Below are positions 19,381 through 28,112 of a stretch of 64,000 nt of DNA, one piece after another. The stretch is from an uncultured bacterium. GTDB lineage: Bacteria; Patescibacteriota; Minisyncoccia; Phycocordibacterales; UBA9973. The translations under genes and the position numbers were made by a program. The stretch's first letter is position 1; every line of letters starts with the position of its first letter. The notes beneath the pieces were generated by a model. It was not told the DNA's origin. It saw only the letters and a list, made by a program, of their open reading frames with translations, and searched no databases. The stretch covers positions 72,083-136,082 of the forward strand of contig CALAYS010000077.1 of assembly GCA_937895515.1 (NCBI GenBank). The letters are read 5' to 3'.

Positions 19381-19791
19381 TTATGAACCAAAAACACCAT
19401 ATCCGCCAATAGCAAAAGTACCAGCTTCTTCAAGTTTATTAAAAGTATATTCACTACAGATACGTCTCAATATAGCAAGATATATATTAAAATAATCAGA
19501 AGGAGCAGAATAAGAATATGTAGATGGCGATCTATTATCTTGACAAAGAAATTGTTCAACTTGATCAAAAATGTTAAGTTCTGTTTTAAGAATTGTAACA
19601 AATTCCTCACTAAGAAAGAAGCACTCATACTCTTCAGAAAGAGCATCCATTCCATAATCTAAAACTTTTTCATTTAAAGAATACATTTCTGCAGGAGGAC
19701 AATCGGTAACAAGATAATAGAGATCAGTCATAGAATGACCGTCTCCAGAATCATCACCAAGCACAAAAGCATAATTATATTGTTTTGACAT
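19381..19791 (-). CDS. Hypothetical protein, 136 aa
   Basis: Not recognised. Begins MSKQYNYAFVLGDDSGDGH, acidic, no membrane segment, ending in a glycine-rich FAIGGYGVFGS. It sits between the HU gene (11 nt upstream) and dnaE (3 nt downstream) and is presumably co-transcribed with them. Confidence 0.7.
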   Translation of the reverse strand: MSKQYNYAFVLGDDSGDGHSMTDLYYLVTDCPPAEMYSLNEKVLDYGMDALSEEYECFFLSEEFVTILKTELNIFDQVEQFLCQDNRSPSTYSYSAPSDYFNIYLAILRRICSEYTFNKLEEAGTFAIGGYGVFGS

Positions 19792-19802
19792 TGTGTAAAT
19801 CC

Positions 19803-20102
19803 TTATTCGGTAAATTGAGGAAGAGGACCGCCAGCAACATCTCTTTTAATGTTAGAGGCAAATCTTACCTTGGGAGCATTACGAGCAGGAACATTAATTG
19901 CCTCACCATTCTGAGGATTTCTACAAACTCTTTCATTTTTATAAACAGATGTAAAAGTACCAAGTCCAGGAACTCTAAATTGACCATGAGCAATCATAGT
20001 ATTATTAATGGTATTTATAAGAGCACCAAACACTCTTCTCGTCTTTGCCTTGGAAAGACCTTGTGCTGCAGCAACTTCTGCAACCAATTCTTGCATATTC
20101 AT
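19803..20102 (-). CDS. HU/IHF-family DNA-bending protein
   Basis: 99 aa. The N-terminal helical pair (ELVAEVAAAQGLSKAKTRRV) leads to the signature GLGTFTSVYKNERVCRNPQNGE, including the beta-arm with R-N-P at its tip. The family binds and bends DNA as a dimer. A phage copy beside the replicase and RecA suggests a role in origin structure, recombination or genome compaction. The last ~12 residues (AGGPLPQFTE) extend the usual 90-aa length. Confidence 0.92.
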   Translation of the reverse strand: MNMQELVAEVAAAQGLSKAKTRRVFGALINTINNTMIAHGQFRVPGLGTFTSVYKNERVCRNPQNGEAINVPARNAPKVRFASNIKRDVAGGPLPQFTE

Positions 20103-20114
20103 TTTTTTATTTCC

Positions 20115-20387
20115 TTAATCTTTATAAACTAAATCAAGACCATGTTCATAAAGAACATCTCTAACTAGTGAATCTTTATTTTGGGCCATAGCTGTTAACA
20201 GTATATACATGGCAGCATCTGGAGAAGTATAAATTAAACTTGAGCCAGTTATACTAACAATATGCCCCTCTGGGCTTATGGCGGAACACAGATTATCATC
20301 TGGTGCTTTTTGATTAATAATATCGACAATAGACTCGCATCCATCCGACTCTATCACTTCATCATAATAAGCTTCCAAATCATGCAT
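20115..20387 (-). CDS. Hypothetical protein, 90 aa
   Basis: Starts MHDLEAYYDEVIE; its ATG overlaps the stop of the MazG-like gene (AATGCATGA), so an upstream start in the same frame is unlikely. Contains HIVSITGSSLIYTSPD and an alanine-rich helix. Not recognised; probably translationally coupled to the pyrophosphohydrolase. Confidence 0.65.
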   Translation of the reverse strand: MHDLEAYYDEVIESDGCESIVDIINQKAPDDNLCSAISPEGHIVSITGSSLIYTSPDAAMYILLTAMAQNKDSLVRDVLYEHGLDLVYKD

Positions 20388-20874
20388 TTTGAGCGTCCTG
20401 AGTAAAGCCATAAGATGCAAGAACGCTTTCAAGATCTGGTGGAGAATAAAGATCACTCTTCATAACCTTGCCATCTTCTCTAAACATTGGTCTTCCATCT
20501 GCATCCAGCTTAGACATATTTGATCTATGAACTTCTCTGAAAGTGGCATCAAGTGGTATGCCAAATACAGCAGCAGTTCCATTATTAATATATTCAATAT
20601 CAGTAAGAGCATCTGCTACATCAACAAGATTGACATGGAAAGATGAATCATCAAGAGCTTCAATGAAAGAATTGATCTGCTTAAAATGAATATTGACCAA
20701 CTTTTGAGACTGTCTATTCATTGTCGCAAAAAAAAGTTCTTCTAGTTCTTCAAGAGCAAGCTTTAGTCTAAGTTTGATTGTAGATGCATCAATAGCATCA
20801 GTTGGAGTATCAGAATATGGCTGTTGAAACACACGCATAAACTGTTTTACACTTTGTAAATTAGTAATTGACAT
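20380..20874 (-). CDS. MazG-like all-alpha NTP pyrophosphohydrolase
   Basis: 164 aa. The acidic metal-binding helices are visible as LALEELEELFFAT (E-x2-E) and DVADALTDIEYI (D/E-x3-D). They are followed by EVHRSNMSKLDADGRPM and a YSPPDL tail typical of phage MazG/PRA-PH proteins. Such enzymes hydrolyse (d)NTPs to monophosphates, either cleaning the pool or lowering ppGpp-like signals. A strong AAGGA ribosome site lies seven bases upstream of ATG. Confidence 0.8.
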   Translation of the reverse strand: MSITNLQSVKQFMRVFQQPYSDTPTDAIDASTIKLRLKLALEELEELFFATMNRQSQKLVNIHFKQINSFIEALDDSSFHVNLVDVADALTDIEYINNGTAAVFGIPLDATFREVHRSNMSKLDADGRPMFREDGKVMKSDLYSPPDLESVLASYGFTQDAQNA

Positions 20875-20882
20875 AAATATCC

Positions 20883-21527
20883 TTAGTCAAAATTTTTATA
20901 TTTATCCATATCTTTAATATGTTCATGATCTTCATCTGTAAGTTCAACAACATCTCTGTGTATTGGAACATCTATTCCAAACTCTTCCTTAAGATAATCC
21001 ATATTAAGTTTATAATTGTGTTTGCTACGTTCTTGCCACTTAGATATTGCTTCACTGCAATGATCAAAAACTTGCTTCCATGTCCAATGGGAATTTATCT
21101 GCTTGATATGTTTTCTAACAAACTTATCATCGCCAATAGCAATTGCTCTCCCATAGTGCTTAGACTTATGGCAAGAAGGACATAATGCTATAAGGCCCAA
21201 AAGAGTTTGGTGTCTATTTTCATCATCGTAATGCCATATCTCATGAGCTTCAACACGATGCTTTCTGCCTTGAAGTTTTCCATGCATGCCACAGATTTCA
21301 CAATTAAAGCCAGCTCTTTTATAGCACCATTCTTTAATCTTGTCCCAATCAGAAGCTTTTACGTGATCACGAACATTAGATCCCCATGCAGTTTTTGGAA
21401 CCATCTCGGTAAGTAAATCAGGCTTCTTATGTCTAACTTGATGTGGATGATCAGAGGTATTAGTATGTCCATCAGGAACAATATATTCAGTCTTAAACCG
21501 AATTAAACTTTTAGACTTCGGGGGCAT
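20883..21527 (-). CDS. HNH endonuclease
   Basis: 214 aa. The zinc-stabilised HNH core is CEICGMHGK ... HEIWHY ... ALCPSCHKSKHYG, with C-x2-C and C-x2-C-H clusters. N-terminal ~60 residues are charged. It overlaps the recA stop by 17 nt. It may be a free-standing homing endonuclease that targets recA, or a repair/defence nuclease. The long C-terminal helix region (HWTWKQVFDHC) is not diagnostic. Confidence 0.75.
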   Translation of the reverse strand: MPPKSKSLIRFKTEYIVPDGHTNTSDHPHQVRHKKPDLLTEMVPKTAWGSNVRDHVKASDWDKIKEWCYKRAGFNCEICGMHGKLQGRKHRVEAHEIWHYDDENRHQTLLGLIALCPSCHKSKHYGRAIAIGDDKFVRKHIKQINSHWTWKQVFDHCSEAISKWQERSKHNYKLNMDYLKEEFGIDVPIHRDVVELTDEDHEHIKDMDKYKNFD

Positions 21528-21927
21528 CGTCTTCTACTTCCTCGACAATATCAAGAATATTGCCAACAGGAGTATTAAATGTCTTATCATAGAGAGCATC
21601 ATAATCCTCCTTATTTTCTCTGTAATATGCTATACAAGCAGCTTTACCATTCCATCTTATTTCTTGTTCAGTACCCTTATTAAGATAAGACCAGGCACCA
21701 CTGGCATAAATCACTCCAGTCTTATAAGCAACCTCAACAGTTTCTCTTATTGCATCAAATCCAATACCGAAAAATAGAGAAGTTTCAATAACGCCGAATG
21801 GAATTCCAACCTTATTCTTTATGATTCTGTATTCGACTTCTTGACCAATAGGGATTTCTTTTTGAAGTATAGGGCCTGTCTTTCTAACTCTTATTCTAAC
21901 AGAGTGAAAAAATGGAAGTGTTTTACC
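21511..21927 (-). CDS. recA: RecA/UvsX-type recombinase, exon 2
   Basis: 138 aa starting GKTLPFFHSVRIRVRKTG, the strand following the DNA-binding L2 loop of RecA, then a C-terminal domain (EVEYRIIKNKVGIPF) ending in acidic EEVEDDAPEV as in bacterial RecA tails. The boundary AAAG|GGT at 21928/21927 restores ...NPETVSG|GKTLPFF... in frame with exon 1. Confidence 0.9.
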   Translation of the reverse strand, partial: GKTLPFFHSVRIRVRKTGPILQKEIPIGQEVEYRIIKNKVGIPFGVIETSLFFGIGFDAIRETVEVAYKTGVIYASGAWSYLNKGTEQEIRWNGKAACIAYYRENKEDYDALYDKTFNTPVGNILDIVEEVEDDAPEV

Positions 21928-23052
21928 CTTTGTGTTCAAATAGAGTCGTTAATTCTATTCCGCTCGATACCATTATACGAGCTGCTTTATATTTCTATAA
22001 AGACCAGACTATATCACCATCTTAAATAAATAAGATGCCTTGCGCTTCGAGCCACTTGGCCCTACTCCCAGTCACGGGATAGTCGTTGCACTTTAAAAAA
22101 TCTACTTATATAGATTTAATCTTAGCTCAGGATTGTCTTCGTCGTTACACGCTAAGAGTTTCCCTGAGTTCACAAGGTTATCATTTAGAGATCACTCTCT
22201 AAAGGGGCAGTATTCTTATATAAAAAATTAAATATTTCAATTTTGACTTTTTCAAAATTATCTTTAATATCTTTTTCCCAAATTACAAGCAAATCAAAAT
22301 TATGATTTTTATATAATTTATACTTAATAAGATCTCTTGTGACATGTCTAACCTGAATATCATTTAATTCTTCGAATTTATATATTTTAGGATTTCCATG
22401 CCAATAATCACCATTTACTTCTATAATTTTATTACCAATTAAAAAGTCTGGTGTTGCGCTGATATTATTAAGCTTTTTATTATAAATATAATCAATATTT
22501 AAAGAGTCTAGATAAGTTGAAACAAGTATTTCTATACTCGTAGGACCTCTAACTTGGCTGCTACTCTTAAAAAGATTTAATTTGTGTCTTATATTACACA
22601 CCTGATGATCTTTAATATTAAGGATATTTGCAATTTCAATGTCTGTTTTTATTAAATAATTATTTTTAATAAATTCATCATGGGAATCATCTAATCTTGT
22701 AAAATTAATACAAGTTAAATTAAGTTCCCATAGTTTTGTAGACAAAGCCTGAATGCTTCTGCCTGGCAAAAGATTGACTAAATCACTTCGGCTCATTAGT
22801 TTGCAATTATCTTTAATTATTTGAATTTCCGCATCAGTCCACTTAGGAGACATATTTGCCAAGTTCATTCTATTAATCATATGTGTAATTGATTTTTCTG
22901 TTCTATTAAGATTTAAAGATAAATCTTTTTTAGATAAAAGATGATAATTTTTTTGAAGATATTCAATATCTTCATTTGTCCAATTTTTTTTCATTGTATT
23001 ACTCCTATAAATTGGGTAATACTAAAATAACATTTAATTTAATAAAAGTCAA
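21928..23052 (-). mobile_element. Group I intron in recA
   Basis: 1125 nt inserted in the L2 loop codons (SGG K) of recA. Core blocks AGACTATATC near 22007-22016 and AGTCGTTGCACTTT at 22081-22094 (plus-strand reading) match the introns in dnaE and the helicase. The nuclease gene 22185-22994 fills the 5' two thirds. Confidence 0.85.
22185..22994 (-). CDS. Intron-encoded VSR-like homing endonuclease with N-terminal Myb/SANT-like repeats
   Basis: 269 aa. Three tandem helix-turn-helix units, each opening with W or acidic residues (NWTNEDIEYLQKNYHLLSKK, PKWTDAEIQIIKDNCK, RLDDSHDEFIKNNYLI), form the DNA-binding part. The C-terminal core PDFLIGNKIIEVNGDYWHGN gives D...E-x-N-G-D-x-W-H of VSR-type PD-(D/E)XK nucleases, with VIWEKDI at the end. 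It lies in the recA intron, in the same orientation. Confidence 0.8.
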   Translation of the reverse strand: MKKNWTNEDIEYLQKNYHLLSKKDLSLNLNRTEKSITHMINRMNLANMSPKWTDAEIQIIKDNCKLMSRSDLVNLLPGRSIQALSTKLWELNLTCINFTRLDDSHDEFIKNNYLIKTDIEIANILNIKDHQVCNIRHKLNLFKSSSQVRGPTSIEILVSTYLDSLNIDYIYNKKLNNISATPDFLIGNKIIEVNGDYWHGNPKIYKFEELNDIQVRHVTRDLIKYKLYKNHNFDLLVIWEKDIKDNFEKVKIEIFNFLYKNTAPLESDL

Positions 23053-23682
23053 ACCCGACACGGTTTCTGGATTGCCCATAAGGACGATCTTATTTCTGGT
23101 TTGGTTTATCCATATAACAGTTGTGTTTGTATCAGATGCTGCAGTATGAATGCGGCTAGCACTCTTACCCAGTACACGAGCAAGAGCACCCATGGTGTCT
23201 TCATCAATGCCTTTTTCGAGTTGAGACTTGGTCATTAATCCGCCAACAGAATCAAAGCATACAACACTAAATAATCCAGACTCACAGAATTGAAGCAATA
23301 TTTCAAGGGCCTCTTCTGCCGAACCTGGTTGGGATAACATAAACTTATCAGGATCAGTATCAAGACCTAATTGATTTGCATAAGAGATATTAATAGCATG
23401 CTCAACATCTATAAAACCAACAAGTTGATCAGGGAATTCTTTCTGAAACTGAGCCATAGTTATCTGGGCAGTTGTAGTTTTACCACTTGATTCATCACCA
23501 TATATTTCTATAAAACGACCACGTGGAATACCACCACCAATACCAGCATCCAAAAGAGGGGATCCAGAACTGACAAATTCAATATTTATCTTTTCGTGAT
23601 CAACAACAACACCTTCACCAAACTTCTTTTTTAAACCAGCTTTAAGGCTAGATAAAGCCTTTTTCTTTTCTTCAGGAGTCAT
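23053..23682 (-). CDS. recA: RecA/UvsX-type recombinase, exon 1
   Basis: 210 codons; the spliced protein is 348 aa, close to bacterial RecA. Walker A is GDESSGKTT (~65), Walker B VVCFDSVGGL (~140) and the conserved VIWINQTRNKI strand follows, ending in L2 at NPETVSG. It catalyses strand exchange for recombination-dependent replication and repair. The start overlaps the next upstream gene's end by 11 nt. Confidence 0.95.
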
Positions 23683-24235
23683 TAATTTCCTTTTTATATA
23701 TTTTCCAACGTTTTTGATCTATACCAGCAACCATATTTAAGATATACAAATCGTAATTAATATCTAAAAATTGAAGCAAAATAGAAGTGTCATCGACTAT
23801 TGATCTTATAAAATTAAGATCAGATATTCTATCAATAGTTAATTTAGGAATGCCAATATTTAAACCAATTATATCAAAATAGTTTTGATCAGATATAAAT
23901 ATCTTAATATCGTACATGTACAGTAGATTAAGAAGTCTACAATCTACCAAGGCAGTATCAGAATACTTGCTATACATATAATCAATAATCAAATAAGTAA
24001 TATTAATGGTAGAAATTGGCAAATGATTCATACGATAGTTATTCAATACAACTTTTCTAAAAATATCTACGAACGATTCAGGCAAATTAAAATCCGAACA
24101 AGTAGCACTTATAAAATCAATAAATGATCTTTGATTAGTAAAAATTGTACCAAAATCAAAACCATCAGAACAAATTGCATCTATTAATAAATCTTGTTGA
24201 TTTAAAAAATCAGATACATAAATAACTTTATCCAT
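23672..24235 (-). CDS. Hypothetical protein, 187 aa
   Basis: Not recognised. Hydrophobic/acidic with many Ile, Asp and Tyr (DKVIYVSDFLNQQDLL). No membrane helix long enough to call. It sits directly upstream of recA with an 11-nt overlap, so a role in recombination is possible from position only. Confidence 0.7.
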   Translation of the reverse strand: MDKVIYVSDFLNQQDLLIDAICSDGFDFGTIFTNQRSFIDFISATCSDFNLPESFVDIFRKVVLNNYRMNHLPISTINITYLIIDYMYSKYSDTALVDCRLLNLLYMYDIKIFISDQNYFDIIGLNIGIPKLTIDRISDLNFIRSIVDDTSILLQFLDINYDLYILNMVAGIDQKRWKIYKKEINDS

Positions 24236-24236
24236 A

Positions 24237-24725
24237 TTAGTTCCTTATTAAATAATTAATACTAGAAAGTCTTGAATCAAGTAAATACATTTTATCATGA
24301 TAGGTTTTCCAGAAATCAAGAAAAAGCTCAGATATTTTCATTGCATGAAATTCAGAAGAGCATCTTATCATTGCCATCTTCTCAACAGATTCCATACCCG
24401 GAACCTTTTTATTATCAGCAATAATTTTATCAACTATTTCTTTTTGTTTTGCCTTTAGCTTAGTTTGATAAGTAGAAGAAGCTAACGTAAAAGAAGCTCT
24501 AGCTATAGCAAGATTTCTCATAATAATTTCATTAACTTCAATATATTTAATATTAAATCTTTGAGCTTCTACTGGTGTAGGGTTCTCATGCAATCCTGGA
24601 TATGAAACAATATCATCCCATTCGGAAAGAGTTTTACCCCTAAACTTAATACCATCCACAACAATGTCAATATTAGTTTCAACAGCCGGCATTACGTCAA
24701 TTATATATTCAGCAATATCACTCAT
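24237..24725 (-). CDS. Hypothetical helical protein, possibly UvsY-like recombination mediator
   Basis: 162 aa from MSDIAEYIIDVMPAV. The centre and C-terminus are lysine-rich helices (LKAKQKEIVDKIIADNKK) followed by ELFLDFWKTYHDKMYLLDSRLSSINYLI. That layout resembles the C-terminal helix of T4 UvsY. Location two genes upstream of recA fits. The likeness is weak; a profile search would be needed. The start chosen avoids a long overlap with the preceding gene. Confidence 0.5.
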   Translation of the reverse strand: MSDIAEYIIDVMPAVETNIDIVVDGIKFRGKTLSEWDDIVSYPGLHENPTPVEAQRFNIKYIEVNEIIMRNLAIARASFTLASSTYQTKLKAKQKEIVDKIIADNKKVPGMESVEKMAMIRCSSEFHAMKISELFLDFWKTYHDKMYLLDSRLSSINYLIRN

Positions 24726-24999
24726 CGGAAAATTCCGAAGAGATAGCAATAAGCTTATGGGCTATTATTAACAATTCTAAATATGGAATAGTAGTAGCAG
24801 ACTTAAGATAAAAAGATTCAACAGAATAATAATCAAGTGGATCAAGATTATTCAAATCAGGATTAAGAGCAATCATTGGAAGTGATAACCCAAAAAGAAG
24901 ATTAGATAAATATATTATATACTCTTTAGTTGTTAAGAGTTCACTTGAATTAGATTCAACAAACTCATCAATTTTTTTCTGTATTTTGTTTAGATTCAT
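24718..24999 (-). CDS. Hypothetical protein, 93 aa
   Basis: Starts MNLNKIQKKIDEFVESNSSE; two hydrophobic stretches (YIIYLSNLLFGLSLPMIA, LELLIIAHKLIAI) could be amphipathic helices. It overlaps the RuvC gene by 32 nt and the next gene by 8 nt. Not recognised. Confidence 0.65.
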   Translation of the reverse strand: MNLNKIQKKIDEFVESNSSELLTTKEYIIYLSNLLFGLSLPMIALNPDLNNLDPLDYYSVESFYLKSATTIPYLELLIIAHKLIAISSEFSDE

Positions 25000-25534
25000 T
25001 TATATTCTCCATCATAGAAGTGGCGTAAGCAATTCCAACAGCAACACTATCAGTTTCATCATTATTATTAAATGTAAAATTATGATAATTAATAACAAAC
25101 GTTGGCAATTTAGCAGCAACTTCTTCCTTTGAGGACTTGCCGCTGCCACCAACTATTTTCTTAACAGAAGATGGAGCTATAACATCAAATTCTATTTTCC
25201 TTTTGCTAAGTTCCATTTTGTACATTCCATTAAGCTCTCCAAGGTGAGCCAAATGACCTATCGAGCCATAGGAATAGTCTTCAAATATGGCAAATGATAA
25301 CTTAATATTTAAATTAGAAGATATGTGATCAAGGCAAAACGAAAACATGTCATAAAGAGCATATTTTTTCTTAAATTTAGTTCTATCAGTTTCTCTATTA
25401 CTTTTCGTAATTAAAGAAGTTTTGTAGTGAAGTATAAATTTATTATCATCAGTCATAGATAACACAGATATACCAGTACAACTAATTGATGGATCTATGG
25501 CAAGAAAATAAATAACATCACCAGTATCTGTCAT
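24968..25534 (-). CDS. ruvC: RuvC-like Holliday junction resolvase
   Basis: 188 aa, RNase H-fold. Catalytic acids are visible in order: D in AIDPSISCTGIS, E in FEDYSYG, and the D-x2-D pair in DETDSVAVGIAYA. The lysine-rich APSSVKKIVGGSGKSSKEEV loop is typical of RuvC. It should resolve four-way junctions made by the RecA pathway or debranch DNA before packaging. A 4-nt overlap couples it to the upstream gene. Confidence 0.88.
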   Translation of the reverse strand: MTDTGDVIYFLAIDPSISCTGISVLSMTDDNKFILHYKTSLITKSNRETDRTKFKKKYALYDMFSFCLDHISSNLNIKLSFAIFEDYSYGSIGHLAHLGELNGMYKMELSKRKIEFDVIAPSSVKKIVGGSGKSSKEEVAAKLPTFVINYHNFTFNNNDETDSVAVGIAYATSMMENINESKQNTEKN

Positions 25535-25800
25535 TCACTCTTACCAACGATATTTGCTAGCATACCATTAACTTCTTGTAGATGGGCCAAGATAGCGTTT
25601 TGAGAGGCAGAGGTAACATTATTGGAATAAAGGTTAAGACCACTAATAACAAGAGCGCCAATCGCCTCGTGAAGCGACCATGTGCCATCTATATCAAATG
25701 ATAGACTGTTATTTTCATCAAGCTTAATTGTGAAAGTTTTTTGATTGTTTATTACAGGAGGAGAAGTCATTGCTTCTTGAGATTCTAATGTTTGATTCAT
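25531..25800 (-). CDS. Hypothetical protein, 89 aa
   Basis: Most likely start MNQTLESQEAMTS; a longer frame exists but would overlap the preceding gene by almost 200 nt. The middle reads FTIKLDENNSLSFDIDGTWSLHEAIGALVI. Not recognised. It overlaps the zinc-ribbon gene by 77 nt in another frame. Confidence 0.6.
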   Translation of the reverse strand: MNQTLESQEAMTSPPVINNQKTFTIKLDENNSLSFDIDGTWSLHEAIGALVISGLNLYSNNVTSASQNAILAHLQEVNGMLANIVGKSE

Positions 25801-26035
25801 ATTCGGAAAAATCATAATCAAATCTTGATAGACAATTTGGACATTCTTTTTTGTGAAAGAAATATATAATTTCCTTATCAAAAGAGAGCGTACAATTATC
25901 GCATGTGATAACAACAGATTGTTCTGTTATTTTATTTGTGAAATAACAATCTACATAGTAAATTAATTTTCTACTTATATAGATTGTTAAAGATGTTAAA
26001 AAGGTTTTAAGCAATTTCGCTAAAAATACATTCAT
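25724..26035 (-). CDS. Small zinc-ribbon protein with N-terminal hydrophobic helix
   Basis: 103 aa. The first 30 residues (MNVFLAKLLKTFLTSLTIYI) form a hydrophobic or amphipathic segment. ITCDNCTLSF...ECPNCLSRF gives a C-x2-C...C-x2-C zinc ribbon. Its start overlaps the stop of the upstream gene by 4 nt. Function unknown; possibly a membrane-anchored small adaptor. Confidence 0.6.
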   Translation of the reverse strand: MNVFLAKLLKTFLTSLTIYISRKLIYYVDCYFTNKITEQSVVITCDNCTLSFDKEIIYFFHKKECPNCLSRFDYDFSEYESNIRISRSNDFSSCNKQSKNFHN

Positions 26036-26802
26036 TCTTTTTCTTTAAAAAAAGTAACTGTATTTGCCTCAAACATTGTAGCAGCACGTAATATAGCGAT
26101 GGTATCCTTAAAAGAAATATGCAATTCGGATTCCTGAGATGAATCTTTTGCAGATATTCTATTATTCGGATAAACATGAACAGAAACAGTATCAGTTTCT
26201 AAGACAACTTTCCTTAATAAAGATAAACTCTTACCAACACTTGGATCTGACAAGTCTAATGATTTAGCAAGTAAATTTATAAACTCAACACAATTTATGG
26301 TAATTTCTTCAGTGCCAACAGGTAGAGAAGGAACAACATCAGTAACTACAGGCTTTTCATTGCCAGCAGAAAAATCTGGAAGTGGATCATCAAATGGAGC
26401 ACCTGGAACCAATGTGGACTCATACCCACCAGTCTTTCCGCATTCTGTATAAAATTGAAAAAATGTTAATAACTTATTCCAAACAGTATTTTTTGCATCA
26501 TCATTAGAAAAAAGTTCTTGAACAGAATATGGAATATTAACTAAAGCAAATTTAGTAGCAGGATCATATATATCACTACCAAGCAATTCTTTAACCTGGA
26601 ACATACCATTACCTATAAGAGATCTTGCAACATTCTTATATGTGTTTATAGCGAATATAAAATCTTTATTAACAATATCAATATCTTCTGAAGCTATATC
26701 AACAAATTTAACCTCAGGTGGAGAAATACCAACATGAGAGAGTATCTTTTGTAAACCTTCTTTATCAGCAGAAGAAAGCATTTTATGTATAATATATATC
26801 AT
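26032..26802 (-). CDS. Hypothetical protein downstream of the reverse transcriptase, 256 aa
   Basis: Not recognised. Soluble, acidic; a proline/glycine-rich linker (GAPFDDPLPDFSAGNEKPVV) separates an N-terminal part (~150 aa) from a C-terminal part with VEFINLLAKSLDL. The ATG overlaps the reverse transcriptase stop by 4 nt (ATGA-type), so it is a candidate functional partner of that enzyme. Confidence 0.65.
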   Translation of the reverse strand: MIYIIHKMLSSADKEGLQKILSHVGISPPEVKFVDIASEDIDIVNKDFIFAINTYKNVARSLIGNGMFQVKELLGSDIYDPATKFALVNIPYSVQELFSNDDAKNTVWNKLLTFFQFYTECGKTGGYESTLVPGAPFDDPLPDFSAGNEKPVVTDVVPSLPVGTEEITINCVEFINLLAKSLDLSDPSVGKSLSLLRKVVLETDTVSVHVYPNNRISAKDSSQESELHISFKDTIAILRAATMFEANTVTFFKEKE

Positions 26803-28112
26803 ATGTCACCAGTTATATATTTGTATTGTGAAGGACTAACGTCACTTATGTAAGACAGTAAACCAAGAAGATTAAAATCAATAAAATCAGAATTCTTCAT
26901 TTGAATATAGCGCTGTCTTAGTTCTAATTTTTTAATAGAACCAATTGAAAGTTTATTATTCTTAATATCAAGAGCGATACCATTAATAACTTTAGAATCA
27001 CCAGACGAGAATATTTTTGTTTTATTATATTTAATATAAAAAGAATACTTATTTAATATTTTTTCAACATCATTAACAGTATGTATGTTTAATACATTTT
27101 TATTGTTTATTTTTTGATACCTAGAAGATATAGATATGTCATCGGCATATCTTGAATACCTAACTTCACTAAATGAAGATAAATAATGAATTATCTCAAG
27201 ATCTATTGGCAACATTATTATGTTAGATAATACAGGAGTAAAAGAACTACCAGTAGGATAAACAGAATTGTGGGTAAGATATGAGAAGAAAGAAATTATC
27301 ATAAAATGAAAAGCTTTCTTTATGGGAGCTGGAATATCAAATTCATTTATAGTATCTGAATAAACATTATTCTGTATTGTCTTAAGAATAGTACAATTAT
27401 TGAAAAATTTATTTATATCTATATTTATTAAAGATTCTGGAGTGTTATTCAAATGATAAGTAGCATTATCAACACAAGATCTATTTTTTACAAATCCATA
27501 AACATTATCTTGTAAAGAATACTTTTTTAAAAACAATGAATAATATTGAGTAAAAAATTTATTAATATGAGAAAAGTTTTTAATTATCATCTCATACAAT
27601 GGACGATTATTTCTTTTTAAAGAAGGATTAATAATAGACAAAAGTCTATCTTTTACAACTATATTTCTATAAATAAAAGTGTTTGAAACAGAGCCAAGAT
27701 ATTCGGACAATATATTAAATATAGGAACACTAGCAGTAACCAAAGAAGTTATCTGCAATAAGTAAATTCTTTTATTAAAATCAGACTTACTATCTATGTA
27801 TCCCCTAATTAAAGATAAGATTCTTTTTTCAAATTTAAAATATTCAACAATAGCATTTTCACTATCAAAACATTTATTTATAGCTTTTGAACAAAAATAA
27901 TCAGATCTATATTGAACTATTGAAATAGCAGCAAGTAAAGAGTTGCTATATGTTTCTATAAAATTATATAGAATCATCAAAAAGTCATTGGTGGAAAAAG
28001 ATCCACCAATATCTTTAAAAAACAATATGTTACGCTGCTTTTGATAATTCTTCTGCTTTAGCTGCTTCTTCAACATATTTCTCAACATATTTATTGAATC
28101 TTTCAAAGTCAT
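26799..28112 (-). CDS. Reverse transcriptase of retron/UG-like type
   Basis: Up to 437 aa. RT motifs are in order: GFVKNRSCVDNATYH (finger, ~206-220), motif A NIDINKFF (~230-237), motif B YPTGSSFTPVLSNI (~285-298), catalytic YADD (322-325), then NKTKIFSSGD and INGIALDIKNNKLSIG (motifs D/E). About 150 residues precede the RT core with no recognised domain. The longest frame overlaps the E1 gene by 83 nt; internal Met codons 9 and 13 are alternative starts. No msr-msd-like hairpin or diversity-generating repeat was seen around it. Its place inside the E1-E2-JAMM operon is the notable point. Confidence 0.85.
   Translation of the reverse strand: MTLKDSINMLRNMLKKQLKQKNYQKQRNILFFKDIGGSFSTNDFLMILYNFIETYSNSLLAAISIVQYRSDYFCSKAINKCFDSENAIVEYFKFEKRILSLIRGYIDSKSDFNKRIYLLQITSLVTASVPIFNILSEYLGSVSNTFIYRNIVVKDRLLSIINPSLKRNNRPLYEMIIKNFSHINKFFTQYYSLFLKKYSLQDNVYGFVKNRSCVDNATYHLNNTPESLINIDINKFFNNCTILKTIQNNVYSDTINEFDIPAPIKKAFHFMIISFFSYLTHNSVYPTGSSFTPVLSNIIMLPIDLEIIHYLSSFSEVRYSRYADDISISSRYQKINNKNVLNIHTVNDVEKILNKYSFYIKYNKTKIFSSGDSKVINGIALDIKNNKLSIGSIKKLELRQRYIQMKNSDFIDFNLLGLLSYISDVSPSQYKYITGDI

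Noticed and set aside
25700..28112. Retron msr-msd or diversity-generating template/variable repeats around the reverse transcriptase
   Set aside because: The RT is flanked by coding sequence on both sides with overlaps; no inverted-repeat RNA of msr-msd type and no near-identical 100-bp repeat pair was seen in the window.
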